Assembly (NCBI RefSeq): GCF_002860405.1 | Contig: NZ_NMWV01000012.1 | Location: 1-64,000 of the forward strand | Direction of reading: 5' to 3' | Source: Bifidobacterium imperatoris | Lineage (GTDB): Bacteria > Actinomycetota > Actinomycetes > Actinomycetales > Bifidobacteriaceae | DNA: 64,000 nt | Part shown: positions 25,980 through 34,501 of the stretch, piece by piece | Position numbering within the stretch: position 1 is the stretch's first letter | Layout of the letters: each line of letters opens with the position of its first letter | Notes under the pieces: generated by a model | What the model was told of the DNA's origin: nothing | Databases searched by the model: none | The model's input: the letters and a program-made list of their open reading frames with translations, nothing else | Translations under genes and position numbers: made by a program

Positions 25980-28235
25980 ATGACTAGCACCGGCCGCTTC
26001 ACCTTGCCTAGCGAGGAGAATTTTGCGGAGAAGACCAAGGAGCTTGCCAAACTGTGGGGCGCGGACGCCATCCGTAACTCCGATGGCACGCATCTGGATG
26101 AGGCTGTGCTTGCCTTGGGCAAGAAGATTTACAGTGCGTATTTCCCAACTCGCGCGCATAACGAGTGGATTACGCTGCATATGGATGAGACCCCGCAGGT
26201 GTATCTGCTGACCGATCGCATTCTCGCTGAATCGGATACGGTTGATATTCCGCTGATGGAAAGCTTCTTCGCCGAGCAGCTGAAGCCGAATCGTGATGCC
26301 GACCCTCACAAGTATTGGGAGGTTGTGGACCGCACCACTGGTGAGGTCGTCGATCCGGCGAACTGGACGCTTGACGCGGACGAGGACACCGTGCATGTGA
26401 GTGGCGTTGCCGCATGGCATGAGTACACGGTGAGCTTCCTGGCCTACATCATCTGGGATCCGGTGGAAATGTACAACCACCTGACCAATGACTGGGGTGA
26501 TAAGGAACACGAGATTCCATTCGACATCTACCATCCGGCCACCCGCAAGTTCGTGTTCGACACGTTCGAGAAGTGGTTGAAGGACAATCCGCAGGTGGAT
26601 GTGGTGCGTTTCACCACGTTCTTCTACCAGTTCACCCTGCTGTTCGATCCGAAGCACCGTGAGAAGATCGTGGATTGGTTCGGCTGCGCTTGCACTGTGA
26701 GCCCGGCCGCTCTCGATGACTTCGAGAAGGAATACGGCTACCGTCTGCGTCCGGAGGACTTCGTGGACGGCGGCGCCTACAACAGCGCATGGCGTGTACC
26801 GCGCAAGGCGCAGCGCGACTGGATCGACTTCCTCTCCGGCTTCGTGCGTAAGAACGTCAAGCAGCTTGCCGATATGTCCCATGCCGCGGGCAAGGAAGCG
26901 ATGATGTTCCTCGGCGACCAGTGGATCGGTACTGAGCCATACAAGGAAGGCTTCGAAGACCTGGGTCTGGATGCCGTGGTTGGTTCCATTGGCGATGGCA
27001 CCACGACCCGTATGATTGCCGACATTCCGGGCGTCAAGTACACCGAAGGCCGCTTCCTGCCGTACTTCTTCCCGGATACCTTCTATGAGGGCAATGATCC
27101 AAGCATCGAAGGCCTCGACAACTGGCGCAAGGCACGTCGTGCCATCCTGCGCTCTCCGATCTCCCGTATGGGATACGGCGGCTACCTGTCTCTGGCGGCC
27201 AAGTTCCCGAAGTTCGTGGACACCGTGACCCACATCGCCGATGAGTTCCGCGATATCCACGATCGTACGGACGGCAAGCCGGCCGAGGGCGAGCTGAACG
27301 TGGCCATTCTGAACTCCTGGGGCAAGATGCGCTCCTGGATGGCATTCACTGTGGCCCACGCGCTGCCGAACAAGCAGACCTATTCCTACTACGGCATTCT
27401 GGAATCCCTGTCCGGTATGCGTGTGAACGTGCGCTTCATCAGTTTCGATGATGTGCTCGAGCATGGCGTGGCCGATGACATCGACGTGGTCGTCACCGGT
27501 GGCCCGGTCGATACCGCGTTCACTGGCGGTGACGTGTGGGCCAACCCGAAGCTGGCCGAGACGCTGCGCGCTTGGGTGCGTCATGGCGGCGCTCTGGTAG
27601 GTGTGGGCGAGCCGAGCTCGCTGCCGCGCTTCCAGGCTGGTCGCTTCTTCCAGCTGGCCGACGTGTTCGGCGTGGACGAGGAACGCTACCAGACTCTGTC
27701 CGTGGACAAGTACTTCCCGCCTGTCACCCCGGACCACTTCATCACCGCCGACGTGCCGGTTGATTCCGAGGCGCGCGAGGCATGGGAGAAGGCCGGTTAT
27801 CGCATTCCGTTGTCCGGCTGCGGCGGCGGTCAGGGCATCGAGCCGCTTGGCGGCATCGACTTCGGTGAGCCGGTGCTCAACACCTACCCGGTTAACGAGG
27901 ATGTGACCCTGCTCAGGGCCGACAACGGCCAGGTGCAGCTCGCGGTCAACGAATACGGTGAGGGTCGTGGCGTGTACGTGTCCGGTCTGCCGTATTCGGC
28001 CGCCAATGCCCGCCTTCTGGAGCGTATCCTCTTCTGGGCCTCCCATAACGAAGGCAAGTACGCGGCATGGAGCTCCTCGAACCCAGAGTGCGAGGTTGCA
28101 CACTTCCCGGAGCAGGGCCTGTACTGCGTGATTAACAACACCGACCAGCCGCAGACCACCACGGTCACGCTGGAAGATGGCAGCAGCGAGACCTTCGACC
28201 TTGAAGGCAGCGGCATCGCCTGGCGCAACGCCTGA
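25980..28235 (+). CDS. lnpA: 1,3-beta-galactosyl-N-acetylhexosamine phosphorylase (GH112, lacto-N-biose phosphorylase)
   Basis: This cytoplasmic enzyme phosphorolyses lacto-N-biose and galacto-N-biose to galactose-1-phosphate plus GlcNAc or GalNAc. The 751-residue protein has the GH112 layout: TIM barrel, central domain and C-terminal beta-domain. The general acid is Asp313 in MMFLGDQWIG, the same number as in the described B. longum enzyme. A strong ribosome-binding site (AAGGAG) precedes ATG 25980. In the described B. longum operon lnpA is followed by nahK and galT2; here a terminator and then galE follow within 173 bp. Confidence 0.95.
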   Translation: MTSTGRFTLPSEENFAEKTKELAKLWGADAIRNSDGTHLDEAVLALGKKIYSAYFPTRAHNEWITLHMDETPQVYLLTDRILAESDTVDIPLMESFFAEQLKPNRDADPHKYWEVVDRTTGEVVDPANWTLDADEDTVHVSGVAAWHEYTVSFLAYIIWDPVEMYNHLTNDWGDKEHEIPFDIYHPATRKFVFDTFEKWLKDNPQVDVVRFTTFFYQFTLLFDPKHREKIVDWFGCACTVSPAALDDFEKEYGYRLRPEDFVDGGAYNSAWRVPRKAQRDWIDFLSGFVRKNVKQLADMSHAAGKEAMMFLGDQWIGTEPYKEGFEDLGLDAVVGSIGDGTTTRMIADIPGVKYTEGRFLPYFFPDTFYEGNDPSIEGLDNWRKARRAILRSPISRMGYGGYLSLAAKFPKFVDTVTHIADEFRDIHDRTDGKPAEGELNVAILNSWGKMRSWMAFTVAHALPNKQTYSYYGILESLSGMRVNVRFISFDDVLEHGVADDIDVVVTGGPVDTAFTGGDVWANPKLAETLRAWVRHGGALVGVGEPSSLPRFQAGRFFQLADVFGVDEERYQTLSVDKYFPPVTPDHFITADVPVDSEAREAWEKAGYRIPLSGCGGGQGIEPLGGIDFGEPVLNTYPVNEDVTLLRADNGQVQLAVNEYGEGRGVYVSGLPYSAANARLLERILFWASHNEGKYAAWSSSNPECEVAHFPEQGLYCVINNTDQPQTTTVTLEDGSSETFDLEGSGIAWRNA

Positions 28236-28245
28236 TTGATACATT

Positions 28246-28276
28246 GGCTCCCCTCACTGAGGGGAGCCAATGTTCT
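28246..28276 (+). terminator. Terminator after lnpA
   Basis: TTGGCTCCCCTC and GAGGGGAGCCAA form a long perfect stem around ACT, followed by TGTTCTCTTTT. It separates lnpA from galE. Confidence 0.82.
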
Positions 28277-28316
28277 CTTTTGTGAACAAAAAGCACACAA
28301 GAACCGCTTACCGCGC

Positions 28317-28395
28317 TTGATTTTGCAATCAAATGCAGTAAACTCATACATGAAAGAACAAAAGTGCACATTCTAGAAACAGAAGTGCACATTCT
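28317..28395 (+). promoter_or_regulatory. galE promoter with two 21-bp-spaced direct repeats
   Basis: TTGATT (28317-28322) and TAAACT (28339-28344), 16 bp apart, form a probable promoter. Downstream, the 13-bp sequence AAGTGCACATTCT occurs at 28362-28374 and again at 28383-28395, exactly two helical turns apart. Each contains the GTGCAC palindrome. These lie between the start site and the ribosome-binding site and look like tandem repressor sites. Confidence 0.65.
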
Positions 28396-28408
28396 TCAAG
28401 GAGAAGAC

Positions 28409-29431
28409 ATGACCACTGTTCTGGTTACGGGCGGCGCGGGCTTCATTGCCACCCACACTGACGTTGAGCTGCTGAACAAGGGATACGACGTGGTGTCCGT
28501 AGACAACTACGGCAATTCCTCCCCAATCGCTCTTGACCGCGTTGAGCAGATCACCGGCAAGAAGATCAAGCGTTACGACGGTGACGTGCGTGACGAAGCC
28601 CTGATGAACAAGATCTTCGATGAGAACCCGATCGACTGGGTCATCCACTTTGCTGGCCTCAAGGCTGTGGGCGAGTCCGTGGCCAAGCCGATTGAGTACT
28701 ACGACAACAACCTGTACTCCACGCTGGTGCTGCTCAAGGTGATGCGCGCGCACAACGTCAAGAAGATCATCTTCTCGTCTTCCGCCACCGTGTACGGTTC
28801 CCCGAAGGAACTGCCGATTACCGAGGAGACCCCGACTGGCGGCACCACCAACCCGTACGGCACCTCCAAGCTGTTCCAGGAGCAGATCTTGCGCGATGTG
28901 CATGTGGCTGATCCGGAGTGGACCATCGTGCTGCTGCGTTACTTCAACCCGGTTGGCGCTCACGAGTCCGGCCTGCTGGGCGAAGACCCGAAGGGCATCC
29001 CGGCCAACCTGACCCCGTATGTGGCCAAGGTTGCCATTGGCGAGCTGAAGGCCGTGCAGGTCTTCGGTGACGATTACGACACCCCTGACGGCACCGGCGT
29101 TCGTGACTACATCCACGTCGTCGATCTGGCCAAGGGCCATGTGGCCGTCATCGATCACATCGAAAAGTCCGGTGTGTTCACCTACAACCTGGGCACCGGC
29201 CACGGATACTCCGTACTTGAGGTCATCAAGGCTTATGAGAAGGCCGCTGGGCACGCAATCCCGTACGTGATCAAGCCTCGCCGCCCCGGTGATATCGCCG
29301 CTTGCTACGCTGACGCCTCCAAGGCTGCTCGCGAGCTGGATTGGAAGGCCGAGCTGACCATTGATGATATGGCCAAGTCCTCCCTGAACTGGCAGATCAA
29401 GAACCCGAACGGTTTCCGCGACGCCAAGTGA
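28409..29431 (+). CDS. galE: UDP-glucose 4-epimerase
   Basis: GalE interconverts UDP-galactose and UDP-glucose (in some bifidobacteria also the N-acetyl forms). The 340-residue protein has the NAD-binding GGAGFIA motif at the N-terminus and the SDR catalytic set Ser125, Tyr150, Lys154 (YGTSK). ATG 28409 is supported by AAGGAG (28398-28403); the frame extends upstream into the promoter repeats and that part is not coding. In the described lnpABCD operon galE is the last gene; here it directly follows lnpA but with its own promoter. Confidence 0.95.
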   Translation: MTTVLVTGGAGFIATHTDVELLNKGYDVVSVDNYGNSSPIALDRVEQITGKKIKRYDGDVRDEALMNKIFDENPIDWVIHFAGLKAVGESVAKPIEYYDNNLYSTLVLLKVMRAHNVKKIIFSSSATVYGSPKELPITEETPTGGTTNPYGTSKLFQEQILRDVHVADPEWTIVLLRYFNPVGAHESGLLGEDPKGIPANLTPYVAKVAIGELKAVQVFGDDYDTPDGTGVRDYIHVVDLAKGHVAVIDHIEKSGVFTYNLGTGHGYSVLEVIKAYEKAAGHAIPYVIKPRRPGDIAACYADASKAARELDWKAELTIDDMAKSSLNWQIKNPNGFRDAK

Positions 29432-29440
29432 CCTACTAGG

Positions 29441-30124
29441 TCATACGATCCGTCTATCGACGGCCCAACGTGTGAGCTCGGTGCGGTTGGAAAGCTGAAG
29501 CTTTCTGAGCACCGAGCTCACATGCGTTTCCACAGTCTTAATCGAAATAAAGAGCTCAGCAGCCACTTCTTTATAGGTGTAGCCGCGGGCGATCAGCCGC
29601 ATTACTTCCTGCTCGCGAGCAGACAAGCGATCAAGTTCCTCATCATGCACTGGCGCATCGGAAGCAGCGCCGCCATATGAGGCACCTTGGAATGCGGAGA
29701 GCACAAAGCCGGCCAACTTTGGCGAGAACACGGCATATCCTTCATGCACCTGTTTGATCGAGGAAATCAAATCAGCGCCGGTAATGGTTTTTGTCACATA
29801 CCCTTGCGCTCCAGCACGAATCACCGAACCTACGTCTTGCGGCGCATCGGAGACGGACAGTGCCAGAAACACGGTATCGGGGGAATATGGGCGGGATTTC
29901 AGCAGAATCTCCGCGCCGCCGCCACCTTCACCGCCCGGCACATGTACATCCAGCAACACTACTTGCGGTTTGACCTGCGCAATCATCGCCACCGAACTGG
30001 GCACATCCGCAGCCTGACCCACAATATCGAACGTATTCTTCAGCGTGGCGATTACACCGGCACGAAACATCTCGTGGTCATCCACCACTGCCACGCGAAT
30101 CTTCTCGCTCGTCTCCTCGCTCAT
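29441..30124 (-). CDS. NarL/LuxR-family response regulator
   Basis: The 227-residue regulator has a receiver domain with the acidic pair Asp15-Asp16 and phosphoacceptor Asp59 (VVLLDVHVPG), and a C-terminal LuxR-type helix-turn-helix (LSAREQEVMRLIARGYTYKEV). ATG 30124 overlaps the stop of the kinase gene by 4 bp (ATGA), so the pair is translationally coupled; a longer frame exists but lies inside the kinase gene. An LiaR-like envelope-stress regulator is plausible because the partner kinase has a PspC domain. It converges with galE. Confidence 0.92.
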   Translation of the reverse strand: MSEETSEKIRVAVVDDHEMFRAGVIATLKNTFDIVGQAADVPSSVAMIAQVKPQVVLLDVHVPGGEGGGGAEILLKSRPYSPDTVFLALSVSDAPQDVGSVIRAGAQGYVTKTITGADLISSIKQVHEGYAVFSPKLAGFVLSAFQGASYGGAASDAPVHDEELDRLSAREQEVMRLIARGYTYKEVAAELFISIKTVETHVSSVLRKLQLSNRTELTRWAVDRRIV

Positions 30125-31443
30125 TCCTTCTCTCCTTGCTGTGTTGCAGTAGGCGCTATCGGCATATGCATGCGCACTTCGGTTCCCCATCCCGCTCTGG
30201 ATACGATTTCCACTGTACCGCCGCGCCTCTCAATGCGGCCGATAATCGATTCGCGAATACCGAGTCGGTCTTTCGGAATCGCATGAATATCAAATCCATT
30301 GCCATGATCACGAACGAACACCTCCACCAGTGAAGCATTGGCCTCGCAATACAAGGAAATCGGTTCCTCGCCATGCGTCACCGCATTGACCAGCGCTTGA
30401 CGCGTGGCATCCAATAGCGCATCGGTTTGCGCGCTCGGACGAGCATCGCCCACGGTCACCACTTCAATAGGCTTGCCGTGACCGTCCTCCACTTCGGCGG
30501 CAATCGCCTTCAATCCTGCACTGACCGAGCGGTCAGACGTGACGCGCTCCTGATAGAGCCATTCGCGCAATTCTCGCTCCTGTGCGCGTGCCAATGTGAA
30601 CACGGTATCCGGTTCCTTGGAATGCAGCTGAATCAGCGCCAAAGTCTGCAATACGCCGTCATGCAAATGTGCGACCATATCCGCGCGCTCTTCCTCGCGC
30701 TCTTTCAACGACTGCTCATGTGTGAGCTGCCGCAGCATGGCATTGGCCCACGGCAGCACTGCAGTTGCCATTGCAGCAATCATCACCAACCCAGATGCCA
30801 TAATGCGCCGCGGCGAAGTACCCCAGCCAATGAACGACACATTGGACACATATAAGGCCCAGCCAACGAAAATCAACGCCAATCCGCCCAACATGGAAAA
30901 CACTTGCATGCCTCGAGGAGCAAGATTCATCCATGCCAAAGCGATGCCGGCAAATACCAGCAGCAAAGGCATAATGATGTCATTATCCACGCCAGCGCTG
31001 AATAACAGGAGGCCTATAGTCATCAGTGCGAATCCGCTCAATGCCACCAATGCGGGTTTTGGTGCTCGCTTGACTGCATCGGCCAATGATTCGGAACTGC
31101 CGACAATATCTTCCGTGTCAATGGCCGAACCTTGCGCATCCACAGGGCGATTGCCGTGTGCCAAAGGAGCTTGATTGATTGGCATGGTGTTGGATTGTGC
31201 TGCTGCGGCGGCTACCGGATTGCCTGCGGGTACAAAAATCCACAAGAATACATATGCAACAATGCCTGCACCGTAGAGCATGGTCAACACAATGAACGCC
31301 AAGCGCACCCATACTACGGAAATGCCCAAATGCAATGCAATGCCTTGGCATACGCCGGTCAGCCAACGGCCACGTTTAGGGCGCATCAACGGCATACGCG
31401 CGGGCAGTAAAGGCTCAGAGGCCTGCAGTGTGGGTGAAGTCAT
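30121..31443 (-). CDS. PspC-domain sensor histidine kinase (HisKA_3 type)
   Basis: The 440-residue protein begins with a PspC domain (~15-75; RGRWLTGVCQGIALHLG and an amphipathic/transmembrane helix). Several transmembrane helices follow (~135-235), then a HisKA_3 dimerisation domain with the phosphohistidine in HLHDGVLQTL. The C-terminal ATPase domain has the G box VRDHGNGFD and a recognisable N box (ALVNAVTHGEEP). It would phosphorylate the overlapping response regulator. A PspC domain fused to the kinase suggests sensing of membrane or envelope stress. It diverges from another PspC protein at 31527, which is probably under its control. Confidence 0.9.
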   Translation of the reverse strand: MTSPTLQASEPLLPARMPLMRPKRGRWLTGVCQGIALHLGISVVWVRLAFIVLTMLYGAGIVAYVFLWIFVPAGNPVAAAAAQSNTMPINQAPLAHGNRPVDAQGSAIDTEDIVGSSESLADAVKRAPKPALVALSGFALMTIGLLLFSAGVDNDIIMPLLLVFAGIALAWMNLAPRGMQVFSMLGGLALIFVGWALYVSNVSFIGWGTSPRRIMASGLVMIAAMATAVLPWANAMLRQLTHEQSLKEREEERADMVAHLHDGVLQTLALIQLHSKEPDTVFTLARAQERELREWLYQERVTSDRSVSAGLKAIAAEVEDGHGKPIEVVTVGDARPSAQTDALLDATRQALVNAVTHGEEPISLYCEANASLVEVFVRDHGNGFDIHAIPKDRLGIRESIIGRIERRGGTVEIVSRAGWGTEVRMHMPIAPTATQQGEKE

Positions 31444-31526
31444 AGTTCTATTGTGCCGCGCTTAGGGAGTCATCACCGAGTTTTAAGCCCGGGTTCAGGG
31501 ATGAATCAGGGTGGTTTCGGGGGAGT

Positions 31527-33512
31527 ATGGCACCAGTCAAGCGCTGTAATGGAACTATGAGCAATCCGAATATGAACCAATACCAACCGCCGCGTGAGGG
31601 CATTGGCACTGGCAGTGCCAATGGCAAGGCTCCGCGGCGTCTCTTCACATGGATCCGGTCGAGTGGTCTGATGCGTGGCGACGACCGGTGGATTGGCGGC
31701 GTATGCAGTGGCATCGCCGCCCGGCTCGGTTGGAGTCCGACGCTGGTGCGTGCGCTGGTCATCATCGCTACGCTGTTCTTCGGCTTCGGTGCCGCGCTCT
31801 ACGCATTCGGCTGGTTCTTCATGCCGGATGTGCGCGATGGTCGAATCTTGGCCGAAGAGTTGATCGCCGGACGATGGGACTGGAACTGCCTTGGCTGCTT
31901 CGTGTTCCTGGCGGTGGCGCTGTTGATTCCAGGTGCTGGCTGGGCGAGCATCGTGGTGGCGGCAATCGCTTTGTGGTGGCTGATGAAAAGCGGTATTCGC
32001 CAGCGTGAGGGTTATGGTTTTGGCGCTCGCGCTCGTGGCGCTAACGGGCCGGTGCCATACCCGCCATATGGGTATGCGGCTGGTCCCGCTGTCCCCAACG
32101 CCATGCCCAATGGTGCGCCGACTGCTCCGTATGCCCCGTATGGTTCGCCGGCATCGTATAGGCAAGCCAATCCGGGCGCGGCACCGTATCCGGGTGAGTC
32201 TCAGCCAACGCCTCAAGCAGGTGCGATGCCGCAGCAACCGTCTCAAGCCGCGTCGCAGTCTCCTACCCAAAGTAATCCAGGACCTTTCGTGCCACAGGCT
32301 GGGCAGCCGTCACCTCTCTATGTTTCACAGGGTGTTTCACAGCCTGCTGTGCGGGAGAATGTTGTCGGCGCCACTCAGCCTGCAGCGGACTACTCCGCAC
32401 CCGCTGCGTCAGTCGTGCCGGACACCGTTCCCCACAAATCCAAGCGTCGCAAGCCGGCTGGCCCGATTATGGTGTTAAGCATCTTGGGTATTTCCTGCAT
32501 CTCCTTCGCTGCTTTGATGGGATGGATTTGGTTCAACGATCTGGGTATCGAATCCATTGTGCGCTGGGGAACCGTATGGATTTCCGCGCTGTGCGTGCTG
32601 ATGGGCATTGTGGTCGTAGTGCTGGGCATGAAAGGCCGGCGAACTGGAGGTTTGATTCCGCTGGGTCTCATCGCCGGATTCTGCGCGGCCTGCATGATTA
32701 TGGTGTGCAGCACCTATTCGGTCTATTGGTATCACTACACGCTTGCCGATAGGCAGAACACATTGCAAACCATTGAACTGACGAAGAACGCAAGTTCCGA
32801 GAACTGGTACGACATGAGCGAGGTACAGGTCGGTCGTACGTTTGCGTCTGACTCCAGCGACCACACGTTCAAGAAACTCGAAAAAGGTGTGGCATTCAGT
32901 GGCGATAGCTACGAACAGAGCAAAGCCATCCTCGATTTGTCTGCCTGGGACGACACGCATGCACCCCATCAGGTGAAAGCGCATAGCGGCAAAACCATTA
33001 CCAGTAATTGTCCGGTTGGCACCATCAAGGTGGCCGCGAGAAGCGCTCAGGTGCATATCATTCTGCCAGACGGTTGCACGTACGGCTTCGGCGAGGGGCA
33101 GTACGGGTATATGGTCGGGCCAACCAGTGTCGGCGGCAAATACGCACTGGTGTATGACACTTCCGGTAGCTTCAACTTCAGCTTGGACGGTGACTCTCCA
33201 TTCGATACCGCGCCTATAGGCGCGAAGAACTACGAATGGATGGCGAACCAAACTGACTTGATGCCGGAATCAGGCCCCGAGCTGCTGATCGCCGTGCCCT
33301 ACACCGTGGAAGGCCGCGTGAATGTGGTGTACGCGTCCGACTGGGAGGATGATGACTTCCAGCAATACGCCGACAAGTACGGCACTGAAAGCGGCAACGT
33401 TGAACGCCAGCAGTATCTGGACGAGGAAAGTGATTACTCGCCTTGGAATCAGCAGCCCGATAATTCCGGCAATGATTCCGGCGATGCCAGCAAGGAGGCG
33501 AACAATGACTGA
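31527..33512 (+). CDS. PspC-domain multi-pass membrane protein
   Basis: The 661-residue protein has a PspC domain near the N-terminus (~35-95; RWIGGVCSGIAARLGWSPTLVRALV), two to three transmembrane segments and a long Pro/Gln/Ser/Ala-rich linker (~160-305). Three more transmembrane helices (~310-410) and an external C-terminal domain of ~240 residues with a beta-rich block (KVAARSAQVHIILPDG) follow, resembling LiaF/DUF4097-type wall-active proteins. Start is uncertain: ATG 31527 has GGGGGAG only 1 base away, and ATG 31557 (MSNPNMNQ) may be the true one. It diverges from the PspC kinase and overlaps the next gene by 8 bp. Confidence 0.8.
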   Translation: MAPVKRCNGTMSNPNMNQYQPPREGIGTGSANGKAPRRLFTWIRSSGLMRGDDRWIGGVCSGIAARLGWSPTLVRALVIIATLFFGFGAALYAFGWFFMPDVRDGRILAEELIAGRWDWNCLGCFVFLAVALLIPGAGWASIVVAAIALWWLMKSGIRQREGYGFGARARGANGPVPYPPYGYAAGPAVPNAMPNGAPTAPYAPYGSPASYRQANPGAAPYPGESQPTPQAGAMPQQPSQAASQSPTQSNPGPFVPQAGQPSPLYVSQGVSQPAVRENVVGATQPAADYSAPAASVVPDTVPHKSKRRKPAGPIMVLSILGISCISFAALMGWIWFNDLGIESIVRWGTVWISALCVLMGIVVVVLGMKGRRTGGLIPLGLIAGFCAACMIMVCSTYSVYWYHYTLADRQNTLQTIELTKNASSENWYDMSEVQVGRTFASDSSDHTFKKLEKGVAFSGDSYEQSKAILDLSAWDDTHAPHQVKAHSGKTITSNCPVGTIKVAARSAQVHIILPDGCTYGFGEGQYGYMVGPTSVGGKYALVYDTSGSFNFSLDGDSPFDTAPIGAKNYEWMANQTDLMPESGPELLIAVPYTVEGRVNVVYASDWEDDDFQQYADKYGTESGNVERQQYLDEESDYSPWNQQPDNSGNDSGDASKEANND

Positions 33513-34368
33513 CGATATCAATGCAACCAAGGAATTCCAATCCGTTGAGGATGAGAGCCAGACTCAGATTATTCCCACGGAGTCTGCGATGGAATCGCAG
33601 ACGGACGCCGCAGTCAGTGAGACCAAGGTATTCGAATCGGTAGCTGACGGCAGTCAGACCCAGGTGCTGCCCACTGCAAATGATAATCAGCAGACTCAGG
33701 TGCTGAACGTCGAACAGCAGACGCCTGACGAGAGTCTTACTCAGCCAATGACTGCGATCGATTCCGAATCCCAAGCCGCTGAAACTCAAGTGATTGAGCC
33801 TCACGTTGAGAAGTCTGCAGATAGCGAGCAGACGGAAACGGATACGATTACATTACAGTCGGTGGCTGATGTGGAAGAACCGGACAATGCGGAATCAGAT
33901 ACTCAAGAATCCGTGGCGGCCGATGCCTCATCTGCTGAGATTGCACCGGAAACTCCAGTTCAGCCGGATTTGAATGTGCCGCTGATGGAAGCGTTCGCTC
34001 AGTCTGCAGATGATGTGCCCTCGCCTCAAGCCGATGCTGTCTCCGATAGTCCGCAAGATTGCGAAGAGCCAAACCAGCAGGAATCATCTGCCCCAGACGT
34101 TCCGGCTGCCGCTGCCGTGACAGCCTCTGAGTTGAAGAAACCCAAGCATGATATCAGTGTTCTGACCGTCATCTTCGGCGTTCTGGGCCTGATTATCGGT
34201 GTTATCGGCTTGCTGTTCGGCTGGGCATTCCCCGGATTGCTCGTTGAAAGTTTCTACATTGATCCGCGCATGTTGACTGCGATCATCTGTGGTGCAGTCG
34301 GTGCGATTCTGGTGATCGTAGCGATTGTCTGGGCTGTTTTAGGCGCCAAGAAAACACAACAACAATAG
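33505..34368 (+). CDS. Acidic Thr-Gln-repeat protein with two C-terminal membrane helices
   Basis: The 287-residue protein has an N-terminal ~200-residue acidic, Glu/Gln/Ser/Thr-rich disordered region. Short motifs of the form QTQV, QTQI or ETQV recur in it at least five times. Two transmembrane helices (~215-245 and ~255-280) end the protein. ATG 33505 follows AAGGAGG (33492-33498) inside the end of the previous gene, showing translational coupling. I do not know the family. The repeated Thr-Gln motifs could be phosphothreonine sites read by FHA domains; that is a guess. Confidence 0.75.
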   Translation: MTDDINATKEFQSVEDESQTQIIPTESAMESQTDAAVSETKVFESVADGSQTQVLPTANDNQQTQVLNVEQQTPDESLTQPMTAIDSESQAAETQVIEPHVEKSADSEQTETDTITLQSVADVEEPDNAESDTQESVAADASSAEIAPETPVQPDLNVPLMEAFAQSADDVPSPQADAVSDSPQDCEEPNQQESSAPDVPAAAAVTASELKKPKHDISVLTVIFGVLGLIIGVIGLLFGWAFPGLLVESFYIDPRMLTAIICGAVGAILVIVAIVWAVLGAKKTQQQ

Positions 34369-34380
34369 CTCCTTCTTTTA

Positions 34381-34430
34381 GGCTCCCCTCCATGAGGGGG
34401 CTGACTGCGATAGCAGACTGAGGGGGAGCG
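34381..34430. repeat. Second copy of the GGCTCCCC...CAGACTG...GGGGGAG intergenic repeat
   Basis: The palindromic block GGCTCCCCTCcatGAGGGGGCTG is followed by a GCGATAGC loop and CAGACTGAGGGGGAGC. It matches the left half of the element at 3641-3692. A simpler hairpin of the same sequence serves as the lnpA terminator (28246). Confidence 0.6.
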
Positions 34431-34501
34431 TCAACATCCGTTGAGATTGGGCAGTGTTGCGAGTACACCTAATATCCGATGTGTGAAATCAGGAGGCTGT
34501 G

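Noticed and set aside
25941..28244. 767-codon open frame antisense to lnpA
   Set aside because: Covers lnpA, has no ribosome-binding site or recognisable domain; lnpA carries the GH112 catalytic residues.
29441..29455. Terminator between convergent galE and the response-regulator gene
   Set aside because: Only a short GACCTACTAGGTC palindrome overlapping the spacer; no stable stem or T-run.
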